Assembly: GCA_002099365.1 (NCBI GenBank) | Contig: MSED01000006.1 | Location: 1,116,001-1,180,000 of the forward strand | DNA: 64,000 bases | Origin: Phialophora verrucosa | Taxonomy: Eukaryota; Ascomycota; Eurotiomycetes; Chaetothyriales; Herpotrichiellaceae | Direction of reading: 5' to 3' | In this document: positions 1-12,382 of the stretch, in pieces | Layout of the letters: the number at the start of each line of letters is the position of its first letter | Position numbering within the stretch: position 1 is the first letter of the stretch | Made by a program: the position numbers and the translations under genes | Notes under the pieces: model-generated | Databases searched by the model: none | What the model saw: the letters and a program-made list of their open reading frames with translations, nothing else | Told to the model about the DNA's origin: nothing

Positions 1-375
1 GTTCTGCGCTTTGCTAACCCCACACCGTCTTGCTGCTCGTTTTGCCTTCGCCAGCCCAAGCAATCTTTCTTTTCTTTCACCTGCCCACCCTCAGCCCTTC
101 TTCCTTCTTGCTTCTCATTGTCCTGCACGCAGTCTCTTGCATCCGCCAACCCTCCCTCGAGCACTCCTTCAGTTGCCGGAGCTCGATTCACAGAGAGACA
201 GCCTCCTTGCTGCCAGGAAAAAAGATACCCTCGTCGCTGCCATCGTGCAGTGTACAGCGACTGGTCGACCTTGTCGGTCTCTAGTCAAAGCAGCCATCCG
301 CAGGGACCCCTTCCCACCTGATTTCACGTCTTCGACTGTCAGCTCAACGGCTTTCTCGCTACGTTCGACCCTAGG
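1..375 (+). promoter_or_regulatory. Upstream and leader region of glutamate synthase
   Basis: This non-coding stretch ends at the glutamate synthase start codon. It is strongly pyrimidine-rich on the plus strand (long CT runs around 60-130), as is common for promoters and leaders of highly expressed fungal housekeeping genes. No convincing TATA box or start site can be fixed by eye. The promoter may begin before the window. Confidence 0.45.
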
Positions 376-3300
376 ATGGGCTCAGTCGCCGAGGAAAGAA
401 GACAACAAGAGATCGCAACTGAAGAGGTCCAGGAAGAGTACACTCCGTATCAGCCCGAGAAGGGCTATGGCTGGGGTGAGGCTTTGCCGCAGAAGCAAGG
501 CCTGTACGACCCTAGCCTCGAAAAAGATGCCTGTGGTGTAGGGTTCGCTGCCAATATCAAAGGCAAAGCGAGCCACAAAATCATCAGCGATGGTAAGTTC
601 GGCTCTTAAGACCCGGCTCCTGGTCCGCCTCTGACAGCCTTCAGCACGCAATCTCCTCTGCAACATGACCCACAGGGGTGCGGTGGGTTCAGATGCTCGA
701 GATGGCGACGGCGCGGGTGTCATGACATCCATCCCCCATAAATTCTTCGTCAAGAACTTTGCCCGCGAGGTTGGCGTAGAGCTGCCTCCGCTGGGTCAAT
801 ATGCCGCCGGAAACCTCTTTTTCAAGCCCGACACTGAGATGCTGAAGCACGCCACCCTCAGTTTCGAGGAGGCCGCTCAAGAGCTGGGCCTGCGCACCCT
901 GGGCTGGCGAGAGGTCCCTCGAGACTCTACGTTGCTTGGTCCTGCTGCCCTATCCCGCGAACCCATCATCCTACAACCCTTTGTCGTTCTCGCATCCGCA
1001 TATGGCACTGGCAATGCGCCCGAAAACACCGACCCCGAGCAGTTTGACGATGCCGAGTTTGAGCGAAAGCTATACATCCTGAGGAAGACGGTTTCACATG
1101 ATGCACGGTGGAAGCCATGGTTCTATGTCTGCTCTCTGAGCAACAGGAACATTGTCTACAAAGGACAGCTGGCACCCGTTCAGGTGTACCAGTACTTTCA
1201 CGATCTGGTTTCAGTAGACTTTGAAGGCCATTTTGCCCTGGTTCACTCTCGATTTTCGACCAATACATTCCCGTCCTGGGATCGGTCACAGCCTCTTCGA
1301 TGGCTCGCACACAACGGTGAAATCAATACATTGAGAGGCAACAAGAACTGGATGAGAGCTCGCGAAGGTGTCTTGTCGTCCGACCTGTTTGGTGAGGAGA
1401 TCGAGAAGCTCTTCCCCATCGTCGAAGATGGAGGTTCTGACTCTGCTGCTTTTGACAATGTATTGGAACTCTTGATGATGAATAGGGTCCTTTCTCTGCC
1501 TGAGGCCGTGATGATGATGGTTCCCGAAGCTTGGCAGGGTAACTCGGCCATAGATCCAGCCAAAGCAGCTTTCTATGAGTGGGCTGCTTGCCTGATGGAG
1601 CCATGGGATGGTCCTGCACTCTTTACTTTTGCGGACGGGCGTTACTGCGGCGCCAACCTCGACCGAAACGGTCTCAGACCGTGCCGTTACTACGTGACTG
1701 ATGACGATAGAATCATCTGTGCTTCTGAAGTTGGTACAATTGCTATCGAACCTGAACGGGTCATCATCAAAGGTCGGTTGCAGCCGGGAAAGATGCTTTT
1801 GGTCGACACACAGGCTGGCCGTATCATCGACGATTCCGAACTCAAAGCCACAGTCGCCAATAGGCAGCCTTTCCAACAGTGGCTGAACAAGCTCTTGATG
1901 AAAATGCCCGAGGTCGTTGACGCTGTCTCGAAAGAGGTCGACCTAGGCTACAAACTCTCAGACGATAGCATTCAAGAGGATGCAAGACTAAAAGCCTTCG
2001 CGTACTCTTTCGAGCAGGTCAGTCTACTCCTCGGACCCATGGCTGCAGATTCCAAGGAAGCACTTGGGTCCATGGGCAACGACGCACCTCTCGCGGCCCT
2101 TGCCCAGCAACCTAGACTTCTTTATGAGTATTTCCGACAGCTCTTCGCCCAGGTCACCAATCCTCCCATTGATCCAATCCGAGAAGCAATTGTCATGTCT
2201 CTCGAATGTTACGTCGGACCCCAAGGTAATTTGCTGGAGATGGATGAATCCCAGTGTGGCCGACTCTTGCTTCCATCGCCAATCCTCGAGATCGAGACAC
2301 TGAATGCAATTAAGAATATTCAGACGTACAACAAGGATTGGTCTGTGCGGACGATTGATATTACATTTGAAAAGGAGGACGGCATCGACGGCTACATGAA
2401 GGCCCTTGACGACATCTGCGACGAAGCCACAGCTGCAATCGATCAAGGTGACAAAATCATTATATTATCTGATCGAGCAGTGTCGGCAGATAGGGTGCCT
2501 GTATCTTCATTGCTTGCCACAGGTTTGGTGCACCATCATCTGATCCGAAACAAGTGGAGGTCCAGAGTGGCCCTGCTTGTCGAAACCGCAGAGGCGAGAG
2601 AAGTTCACCATATGTGTGTTCTCGTCGGCTACGGCGCTGACGGTATCAACCCATACCTTGCTATGGAATGTATCCTCAAGATGAATCGCCAGGGTCTCAT
2701 CAAAAAGAAGCTGACTGATCAGCAAATTATTGCCAACTACAAAGCTTCTTGCGATGGTGGCATCTTGAAGGTAATGAGCAAGATGGGCATCTCGACTCTA
2801 CAGTCCTACAAGGGCGCACAGATCTTCGAAGCTCTCGGTATTGATGACACCGTTGTCGACCGTTGTTTCGCTGGCACTGCCACTCGAGTCCGCGGTATGA
2901 CGTTCGAACTCATCGCTCAAGATGCCTTTGCATTGCACGAAAAGGGCTATCCATCTCGGCACGTCAGGGTGATCCCTGGCTTGGCCGAGTCTGGGGAATA
3001 TCACTGGCGCGACGGTGGTGAGCCGCATATCAACGACCCTGTCAGCATTGCAAACATTCAGGATGCAGTCAGGACCAAGAATGACAAGTCGTACGAGGCT
3101 TACTCCCTATCAGAATATGAGCAAATCAAGAACTGTACACTGCGTGGTATGCTCGACTTCGACTTTGATCAACGTGCACCTATTCCAATCGACCAAGTGG
3201 AGCCATGGACAGAAATTGTTAGACGTTTCGTCACAGGTGCTATGTCCTACGGTTCGATCTCCATGGAAGCACACTCGACTCTTGCTGTGGCTATGAATCG

Positions 3301-5959
3301 GCTCGGCGGAAAGTCCAACACCGGTGAAGGTGGTGAAGACCCGGAGCGAAGCTTGAAGATGGAGAACGGCGACTCTATGCGTTCCGCTATCAAACAGATC
3401 GCTTCTGGTCGTTTCGGTGTAACATCCAACTACCTTGCCGACTCAGATGAACTTCAAATCAAGATGGCCCAGGGAGCCAAGCCTGGCGAGGGTGGTGAGC
3501 TTCCGGGCCACAAAGTGTCTCAGTCAATTGCGCGCACTCGACATTCCACCCCTGGCGTCGGTCTCATCTCTCCTCCTCCACATCACGACATTTACTCTAT
3601 CGAAGATCTTAAACAATTGATTTACGATCTCAAGTGCTCCAACCCAAGAGCAAGAGTGTCTGTCAAACTGGTGTCTGAGGTGGGTGTCGGTATCGTTGCT
3701 GCCGGTGTGGCAAAGGCCAAATCTGACCACATTTTGATATCCGGCCACGACGGCGGCACTGGTGCTTCGAGATGGACTGGTATCAAATACGCCGGCCTTC
3801 CATGGGAGCTTGGTCTTGCCGAGACTCACCAGACTCTTGTGCTGAACGATCTCCGAGGTCGTGTCATCGTGCAAACTGATGGCCAGATTCGAACCGGTCG
3901 CGACGTTGCAATCGCTTGCTTACTTGGTGCTGAAGAATGGGGCTTCGCTACGACGCCTTTGATTGCCATGGGCTGCATCATGATGCGCAAGTGCCAGTAC
4001 GCATGGTCCCCTCACCTCCTTCCGTTTTCAAATGTACATGCTAACAAACGTGCGCAGCCTGAACACTTGCCCGGTCGGCATAGCTACTCAAGATCCTATT
4101 CTCAGAGAAAAATTTGGAGGCACTCCCGAGCACGTCATCAATTTCTTCTACTATGTGGCCAATGAACTCCGCGCCATCATGGCCCAGCTTGGCTTGAGAA
4201 CAGTAAATGAAATGGTGGGTCGCGCCGAACTCCTGAAAGTCCGCGAAGACCTCCGTACGGCCAAGACTCAGAACATCGACCTGTCCCTAATCCTGACCCC
4301 CGCCCACTCTATCCGCCCTGGTGTGGCGACCTACAATGTCCGCAAGCAAGACCACAAGCTGCACACTCGACTGGACAACAAGCTCATCTCCGAATCTGAG
4401 CTTGCCCTAGAGAAAGGGCTGCCATGTCGGATTGAGACCGACATCGTCAACACCGACCGCGCACTGGGTGCGACCCTATCCTACCAGATCAGTAAGCGAT
4501 ATGGCGAGGCAGGTCTCCCACAGGATACTATTCACGTCAATATTAGAGGCTCCGCTGGCCAATCTTTCGGTGCTTACCTTGCGCCCGGGGTCACCTTGGA
4601 GCTAGAAGGCGATTCCAACGACTACGTCGGCAAAGGGCTGTCAGGTGGTCGCTTGATTATCTACCCTCCTCGCAGTGCCGTCTTCAAGGCCGAGGAGAAT
4701 ATCCTTATTGGCAACGTCTGTCTTTACGGTGCGACAAGCGGCACATGCTACTTCAGAGGTGTTGCTGCCGAACGGTTCGCTGTCCGCAATTCAGGTGCCA
4801 ACGCTGTCGTTGAAGGCGTTGGTGACCACGGCTGCGAATACATGACTGGTGGTAGGGTTGTTGTACTGGGAAGCACTGGTCGGAACTTCGCCGCTGGTAT
4901 GTCAGGTGGTATTGCCTACGTTCTGGACATGAACCAAGATTTCCATTCAAAGATCAACATGGAAATGGTGGAAGTCTCCGGTGTTGACACACCCGAGGAG
5001 ATTGCCTTCCTGCGGGGAATGATCGAAGATCATCACCATTACACCGGATCAGAACTGGCTGCTCGGATCTTGCTAGAATTCAACAGAGCCCTTCCGCGCT
5101 TCGTGAAGGTCTTGCCTACAGACTACAAGAGGGTCTTGGCGGAGCAAGCGAAGCAAGCTGAGGAGGCTAGGAAAGCAGAATATCCTCTCCCGATCCTGCC
5201 AGGGAATCCTGTGCGCAATCTTCACCAGGAGCAGCGCGAAATCCGTCACGAGAAGGATGCCAAGCAGCAAAAGGCGAACATGTTGGACATCGAGGAAGGC
5301 ATCAACGGAGATGCTGACCAAGCCAAGCACAAGGGAGCGCTTGTGCTCGACAAGACTCGAGGTTTCATGAAGTATGCTCGCCGTGCCGAGAAGTATCGCA
5401 ATCCGAAGACCCGGGTCAAGGACTGGGCGGAGCTTTCTCACCGCCTCAACGAAGACGAATTGAAGTACCAGTCGGCCAGATGTATGGATTGTGGTGTCCC
5501 TTTCTGCCAGTCTGATACTGGTTGCCCCATCTCGAACATCATTCCCAAGTGGAATGAGTTGGTATTCCAGGTAAGTGACCGTCTCCCTGATGACCTCGTC
5601 AATTTGCTGCGAACATGACTAGCTGACAGATCTCCAGGATCAATGGAAGGATGCTCTCAACCGTCTGTTGATGACCAACAATTTCCCTGAATTCACCGGT
5701 CGTGTCTGCCCCGCTCCCTGCGAAGGTGCATGTGTCCTAGGCATCAACGAAGATCCAGTTGGCATCAAGTCCATTGAATGCGCCATCATTGACAAAGGAT
5801 TTGAGATGGGCTGGATGGTGCCCGATCCGCCGCAAGAGCGTACTGGTAAGACGGTCGCCGTTATTGGCTCTGGTCCAGCAGGCCTTGCTGCTGCCGATCA
5901 GCTCAATCGTGTCGGACATACCGTCACGGTCTACGAGAAGTCCGATCGTGCCGGTGGTT

Positions 5960-5993
<34 letters not shown>

Positions 5994-7014
5994 TAAGAGA
6001 ATCGTCCAACGAAGAGTTGATTTCATGGCAGCGGAAGGTGTTCAGTTCAAGACAGGTGTCATGGTTGGTCCGGGTGAGGAGGTCAGCCTCGAGTCGCTGC
6101 GCCAGAAGCACGATGCAGTAGTCATTTCTACTGGGGCTCAAGTGCCCCGGGACTTGAAGATCAAGAATCGGGAAGCCGAGGGTATTCACTTTGCCATGGA
6201 GTTTCTGCATGCAAATACCAAATCGCTGCTCGACTCTCAGCTGGGCGACGGCCATTACATTTCCGCCAAGGACAAGCATGTCATTGTTATCGGAGGTGGT
6301 GACACCGGCAATGACTGTATTGGTACTTCTCTGCGACACGGAGCCAAGTCCATCACCAACTTCGAGCTCCTGCCTCAGCCACCGCCAGAGCGTGCTCGCG
6401 ACAATCCATGGCCTCAGTGGCCGAGAATCTACCGTGTCGACTACGGCCACACCGAAGTCAAGCAACACTATGGCAAGGATCCTCGCGAGTACTGTGTCAT
6501 GACGAAGGACTTTGAAGTCAAGGATGGACGCATTGTAGGCATCAACACAAATCGAGTCGACTGGACCAAGAGTGCCACGGGTGGTTGGGACATGAAGCCT
6601 CGAGAGGGAAGCGACGAATATTTCCCGGCAGATCTCGTTCTTCTCTCCATGGGTTTCCTGGGTCCTGATGACCGTCTCTTCGAAGGCCAAGTTGAGCTCG
6701 ACCCGCGAAAGAACATCAAGACACCAAAGAACATGTACAACACCAACCTTCCGGGCGTTTTTGCTGCTGGTGATTGCCGACGTGGCCAGTCCCTGATCGT
6801 CTGGGGTATCAACGAAGGTCGCCAATGCGCTCGACAGGTGGACAGCTTCCTCATGGGCGAAGGCTCTATCCTCCCAGGGGCAGGAGGGATCATTCAGCGC
6901 GCTCAGCATGATGCTGTGCCTGTGCCCAAGGAATCGAAGGCGCACAAGGGCGGTGACATGGCACACGCAGCTGAGGACTTCAAGCGTGGCACTGAGATCA
7001 AGGTCAATGCTTGA
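376..7014 (+). CDS. GLT1: NAD(P)H-dependent glutamate synthase (GOGAT), fused large and small subunits
   Basis: It makes two glutamates from glutamine and 2-oxoglutarate and is part of nitrogen assimilation. Four exons (376-592, 645-3996, 4058-5570, 5638-7014) give 2152 residues, the usual length of the fused eukaryotic enzyme. In order: a 52-residue propeptide, then Cys53 (context DACGVGF) as the class II glutamine amidotransferase nucleophile; the central and FMN synthase domains; a 3Fe-4S site at Cys1183, Cys1189 and Cys1194 (GCIMMRKC...NTCPVG); a glutamate-synthase alpha-barrel tail; then the small-subunit part with cysteine clusters ([20 protein letters not shown]). An FAD motif GSGPAG lies near residue 1771, followed by an NAD(P) motif GGGDTGND. 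Intron 2 carries a ctaac branch point, and all exon phases agree. Preference for NADH over NADPH is assumed from fungal homologues. Confidence 0.97.
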
Positions 7015-8390
7015 GTGTCCGAAATTAATCGAAGATTGACGCTTGCATGGAAAAAAGGGACGCACCCAAGAAAAATCACACGGGGTGGCATTTCATCAAT
7101 CTTTTGTTTCACGGTTTGGCACGATGAGCGCAATCAGTCTGTCTCAACGATACCCTGACGAGCGCATGATGAATGTCGACAAGCGAGATGGATGTACTTG
7201 GAACTTGCCGCGAACGACGATTTCCGATACTTACGATCGTTTTATGAGCGAGGATATTTGTTTCAGCATGGTCTGCTCAAAAAGGTCACGGTCTTTTATG
7301 ATTTGTGGGTTTGGTTTTTGGTGAGAAACCGCTCTGGGCATCATTGTAACTGAAAAGAATCAAACTGGGGAGCACTGCACACTGCCAATGGAAATGTATC
7401 AATACACATCAGCGGTAGATAGCAGATTCAATGATATTATTCAGCCTGTTTAGTTGCGGTCTTGAAGGTTGCAGGTGGACTGCGCGGCTTCATCTCGGAG
7501 CAGATGGGGTACATTCGCACAAGACCCGCCTCTCCCCTGCTTAACGATGACTTCTGCTCCTGCGCCAGACCAGGATGCCGCTTTGGTGGGCGAGTAAGGT
7601 TACCTATTTTTGGGCCCTTGGAACGGGTTCGCCCATTTCCTGTCCGTTTATGGATGTCGTTTGATTCTGACTCTGATCTTAATGTCGGATTGGGTGGGCC
7701 ACATCTCTGGGTCATCCCCCACGGGGAATACGATCCTGTCCAACCCAAACAGTTCGCTGGATCGTTAATTGAAGCAAGCCCAGTAGTCAGCACTGAGTGT
7801 ATGTGGCACCGGGGAAACCCTCAAACCAGCGAATCTCTTTGATGGGCCGAATACAGCATCTGCGTACCGGGGATATGTGGGGTAATCGCCGCATGTCCGT
7901 GAAGCCTGTAGTCACTTCGGACAGATGAACTTATTCGCAGGACGGAAATTGATCACTCCTATAGGATAAGGCTGCTGGCGGATCCAGTATTTACTACAGC
8001 GCCTCCAGGGGCAATACTACGGACAAGTCCATCCCTGAACCAGATGGTTCCAGGCCCGGTACTCCCCATGGGGAACCGCATCGCAGAATTAAACCCATTA
8101 CTTGACCTCGTATACAACAGGGGATTGCCCCGCTTGCTATGCGGATTGATTGTCCTCGGGCAAGGTGGGAGGGGTGGCCAAATACTGTTCCGATTATGGC
8201 GCCCGGTGTAGGACGAGCCTTGCAAGAAGACTGATACAATCTGAAGGGGAATAGGCCGATTTCTCATCGCATACATAAAGACCAGATCTCACCTCGTCTG
8301 GAGACCTGGTGCCGAACCTGCTCATCCCTCTTTTCAGCCAGTCAATACTACAATCGCCCATTAACAACCAGTGCAAACTAGATTTCTCCG
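7015..8390. other. Intergenic region between GLT1 and MFS transporter
   Basis: About 1.4 kb with no supported gene. The left part should hold the GLT1 3' UTR. The right part should hold the promoter and possibly a first exon of the transporter: ATG at 8139, a possible donor at 8165 and acceptor at 8395 would splice in frame, but this is speculative. Confidence 0.5.
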
Positions 8391-10047
8391 TTGAGGGTGT
8401 CAATCGACGAAAAAGAGTCCGGGGTCGTCGCCGTGGAATACAGTAGTGATGCTCCCGTCCACCCACCTCCACAAAAGCGGACTCTGCGTGGTGTGGTCCT
8501 CGTTCCTCAGCCTAGTGATGACCCCGAAGATCCGTTGAATTGGCCACTTTGGAGGAAATTGATGACTCTGGCTATTGTCGCGCTCGCTTCCTTGATCTGT
8601 TTGGCTCAAGCACTTGCCAATCAGTCAGGGTTCTTTCCACAGGCACTCTTATATCACAAAACACCTGTGCAAATCTCTTATTCGGTAAGGCCCCGCAAGC
8701 TAGCTCGGAAGGAGCTATTTGATGGCAATTCAAACATATCGTGGCGGCTGAATTCATGGACAGATCAGTGCCTCCATCGCTGGATTCACCACCGGTCCAT
8801 TCTTATGGGTACCACTGTCTCACCGTATCGGTCGGAGTTCCTGCATCTTCTGGAGCTTGATCGGGTCAGCCTCATGTGCTGTTTGGGCTGCAGAGATGCA
8901 AGGTCCAAATGACTACATAACCTTTGTTATTTCTCGATGGATCGGAGGCACTTTCGGCTCTGCCACAGTTGTAGTCGGAGCTGGCACAATCCTCGAAGTG
9001 TTCTTTCTCCACCAGCGAGGGAGAGCTTTTGTTTCCTACACCATCGCCACCCTCTTGGGAAACGTGATGGCCCCGACAATCAGTGGATTCATTGTCGAGA
9101 ACAACGATTGGCCTGTTCAATACTGGTGGACGATTGGTGTCCAGGCTGTCCTTATAATCTGCGCCTTTCTGTTCCTCGGTGAGACGCACTATAACGCCGA
9201 AGACCCCGGTTCCCACTATCGTCCTCGATCGTGGATCAACGGAAGAATCGCGACATTCTTCCCTGGGACTCGGGTGGCACCGAAAGATCTCAGAAAGCGC
9301 AACTCCAAGTTTGCGGCATTTCTCATCGCAATCTGTCCCGTCACAATGCTCGCCGGAACGTTCCTCCTGACTTCTTTCGGCTTTGCGATCGCCATTGCAA
9401 CCCTTTCGTCGATCTACTTGCAAACTCCTGTCGAATTGGGCGGCTACGGTTTTACGCCACTGCAGAATGCTCTATTTACATTCGCCGCGTGGGTTGGTCT
9501 GGGCGCGGCCTTTATCTACAGTGCCAACGTCAACGACCGCGTACCGCTATGGATGTGTCGGCGAAACGGTGGTGTCTGGAAACCCGAATATCGCATCTGG
9601 CCACTCATCACACTACCATGTGTCTTCCTCCCAGTGGCCTTGGGGCTTTTCGGTGCCAGTCTCGAGTACCATCTTCACTATATGGTCCTCGCGCTGTCCA
9701 TTTTCCTGATCAACTTCTGCGAGATTGCCCTCGTGCCCCTTATTGTCAACTGCATCGTCGAAGGCTTCACATCGCATGGTCCGGAAGTGATCACAGTCTT
9801 GTTCTGCTACCGGAATGTTCTGGCACTTACGATTCCTTTCTTCATCGAAGCGTGGACCGCAGCCGTTGGGGTGGGCTGGGTCTTTGGCATGATGGCGTTT
9901 TTCTCTCTTCTTTCGTTCACGGCCCCGTTTCTCCTCGTCTGGAAAGGGGAGGCCATTAGGAAGCCCTCATTCGAACGGCTAAGAAAGGCAGAAGATGGCG
10001 TGGTTGTGGAGGAAGCGTCTCTTAGGCATGGCGAGGAAGCGACCTGA
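8391..10047 (+). CDS. Major facilitator superfamily transporter (DHA1-like), 5' end unresolved
   Basis: A plasma-membrane proton-coupled carrier or efflux pump by family. Visible exons are 8391-8684 and 8764-10047, joined across a 79-nt intron in phase 0, giving about 525 residues. The cytoplasmic N-terminus carries the DPEDPLNW motif typical of fungal drug:H+ antiporter-like MFS proteins, followed by many hydrophobic helices (for example around TLAIVALASLICL, SRWIGGTFGSATV and ALSIFLINFCEIAL). Oddity: the frame opens with TTG at 8391, has a stop at 8379, and has no ATG before the first membrane helix, so the true start must lie in an upstream exon, or the 5' end is damaged. One in-frame candidate is an exon from ATG 8139 to 8164 spliced to 8396. 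It is transcribed towards the alcohol dehydrogenase; the substrate is unknown. Confidence 0.85.
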
Positions 10048-10900
10048 GCGACTAAACTTGTGGACTCGTGGGATATCTTGCCAGTGGTCCTAGTAGAGAT
10101 ATCAGCCTAAAGTTCTCGTCGGTGTTGACAGGAATTCTAACTGAACTCGAGCTAGGTGTAAATGGACTAGATTTCCGTTTGATCTATACAGAGGTAGAAC
10201 TCTGTTGACGATGAACAGATCTACTTCCACCGAACCTATGGACAACATGGTGGGTATGACTCTTAGTCTTCCACTAGCAGCGAATTATGTCTTTAAAGAT
10301 GGCCTCACTCGACAACCGCTGCTCTCTCCATTTTAACAAGTATCTAGTGGAGACCAATACATTTTCAAAGGCAGTGAAAGATGACGGAGCCACTCGCAAT
10401 TGTTACCACCTTCTTTGCTGGGCAATTGCATGGACATGGTTCTTGATATATACCCGCCTACTCTATCGCTATCAACAGGCGCCAGAACCCGGATTCAATC
10501 AATTTTCCCACGGCTCCGGGTTGCCAAAATATTACATCGGACCCGTCTTTAGCAGGCAGGCCAAGTCTATTTAATTCTTACGGGTTGCATTTGCGGGATT
10601 CCACATCCCGGCTGTCGGGGTGAGAGTGTGTACAATTCCCCGTTTAGGAACGACTGTGTGCAATTGCCCGCGGGGTCATCTCCGACCGTGATATCCAATA
10701 GAGAGGCCACAGTCAGTGTCCGTGCCGCTCCAAACTTGCTTCCCGGCAATGTAGATGGGAATGTCCGCTTTGTTTAAGAATGGCAAACGCCCACGAGACA
10801 AGCCATCCTCGGATGCGTGCGCGGATTGTGTGGTCACGCAGCTTCCTCAGCCTTGGAACCTAGATCACTGATCGTGTTCCTTTCGTTCCCTTCACTTATT
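10048..10900. other. Intergenic region upstream of alcohol dehydrogenase
   Basis: About 850 bases without a supported gene. It should contain the transporter 3' end and the alcohol dehydrogenase promoter. No clear regulator site could be assigned. Confidence 0.5.
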
Positions 10901-12229
10901 ATGGCGAGCACCTCACTGTCTGATATGCCGAGTGAGCAGTCCTTGGGCAGGGCAATTGTGGCCCGTGGCCCGCAGGAGGAGGGCAAGTGGGTTATGGCAG
11001 AAATTCGCCCAGGGGAAATTGGAGACAAAGAACTCCTGGTTCAAATGGTAGCGAGTGGTATCTGCCACACAGATCTCCATGTTGGAAACGCGAGGGAAGG
11101 CATGGGGATTGCATATCCACGCGTTCTTGGACATGAGGGTAGGGCATCGGGCGAAGGACCGCCCGTAAGAAACTGCACCAATTCCAGTCAGGCTAATATA
11201 TCACCACAGGCTCAGGTATCGTCGTCCGAATCGGACAGGCCGTCACCGCCGCCAGTGTTGGGGATCCTGTCTTGCTTTCCTTCAATTCCTGTGGGACTTG
11301 TGGGGTCTGCGTGTCTGGCCATCCCAACACGTGCGTTCATACCTTCCCACTGAACTTTGCACCGAGAGAAGGGTTCTTATCCTCCTCTACAACCTCAGAG
11401 TCCGGCTCACCTGAGCAGATCTACGGCCGTTTCTTTGGTCAGTCGTCCTTTGCCAGTCTTTCCGTTGTCCAGGAGCGGTGCATTGTCAATGTCAAAGGAC
11501 TGCTGAGCAAAAAGGAGGATCTTCAGTTGCTGGCACCTTTAGGGTGTGGTGTTCAAACAGGGAGCGGGACAATCCTGAATGCTGGACAAGCTAGAGAATC
11601 AGATGCCGTGGTTATCATGGGTTTGGGAGGCGTGGGTCTAAGTGGAGTGATGGTGAGAATTCCACTGTCCTGCATACCTTGGTAAGTGTGTGCGATAGAA
11701 CACTGATGAATGCCGTTGGTGCCAGGGAGCCAACATTCGGAAATGCCGTATCATCATCGGTGTGGACAAGGTTCAATCTCGGTTAGATCTGGCCAAAGAA
11801 CTCGGGGCAACCCATGAGATAAACACGGGATCTTTAGGGTCGCTCTCTGAGATCGAGGCAAAGGTCAAGCAGATCACGGGCGGCTTGGGCGCAACGATTG
11901 TTATGGACACCACGGGGTTTGTGCCCCTGATTGAACAAGGCCTCAAAGTCGTCGCAAATTGCGGCAAATTTCTCCAGGTTGGCATTCCTCCTCCTGGAGG
12001 CGAGGCGAAGATCCCTATACTCGACTTCGTATCTTTTGGGAAATCGTTTATTGGCGTGGCGGGAGGGGATACAATTCCTACCCAGTACGTGCCGATGCTA
12101 ATTCAGTGGTGGAAAGAAGGGAGATTTCCTTTGGAAAAGCTGGTTAGATACTTCAAGGCGGAATCCTTCCAGGAGGCGATCGAAAGCATGCTCAGTGGGG
12201 AGACTGTCAAACCAGTCCTGGTCTGGTGA
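10901..12229 (+). CDS. Zinc-dependent alcohol dehydrogenase (medium-chain, aryl/benzyl-alcohol type)
   Basis: It probably interconverts an alcohol and an aldehyde with NAD(P). Exons 10901-11138, 11210-11652 and 11726-12229 give 394 residues, normal for the family. Catalytic-zinc residues are visible as Cys55 (GICHTDLH) and His78-Glu79 (LGHEG). The structural zinc site is Cys107, Cys110, Cys113 and Cys121 (CGTCGVCVSGHPNTC). A Rossmann motif GLGGVGLSG lies near residues 217-225. Overall it resembles aryl- or benzyl-alcohol dehydrogenases of the class III-like branch rather than short yeast ADH. The start ATG is the first in frame and gives the expected N-terminus. It lies tail-to-tail, 153 bases from a zinc-finger regulator, and just downstream of an MFS transporter, suggesting a small functional group. 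The actual substrate is not evident. Confidence 0.92.
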
Positions 12230-12382
12230 CGTTTTCAACGGTATTCGAGACTCGAGACTCGCCATTCCCAGCTTCACTTTCATCAATTTCGCAGATGCCG
12301 AATCCCACCTAGTTTTGATTCCACGTCGAAAGCGATGGTCCACGGGCTTCGACTCGAGTCCATCTTTTAACCCTTACACAGT

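Noticed and set aside
5737..7065. 442-residue open frame antisense to the glutamate synthase 3' exon
   Set aside because: It lies wholly opposite a conserved housekeeping coding sequence; no domain is recognisable, and long antisense frames arise from codon bias in such genes.
9231..9959. Second plus-strand frame of 242 residues inside the MFS gene
   Set aside because: It overlaps the transporter exon in another frame, has no hydrophobic pattern and no domain.
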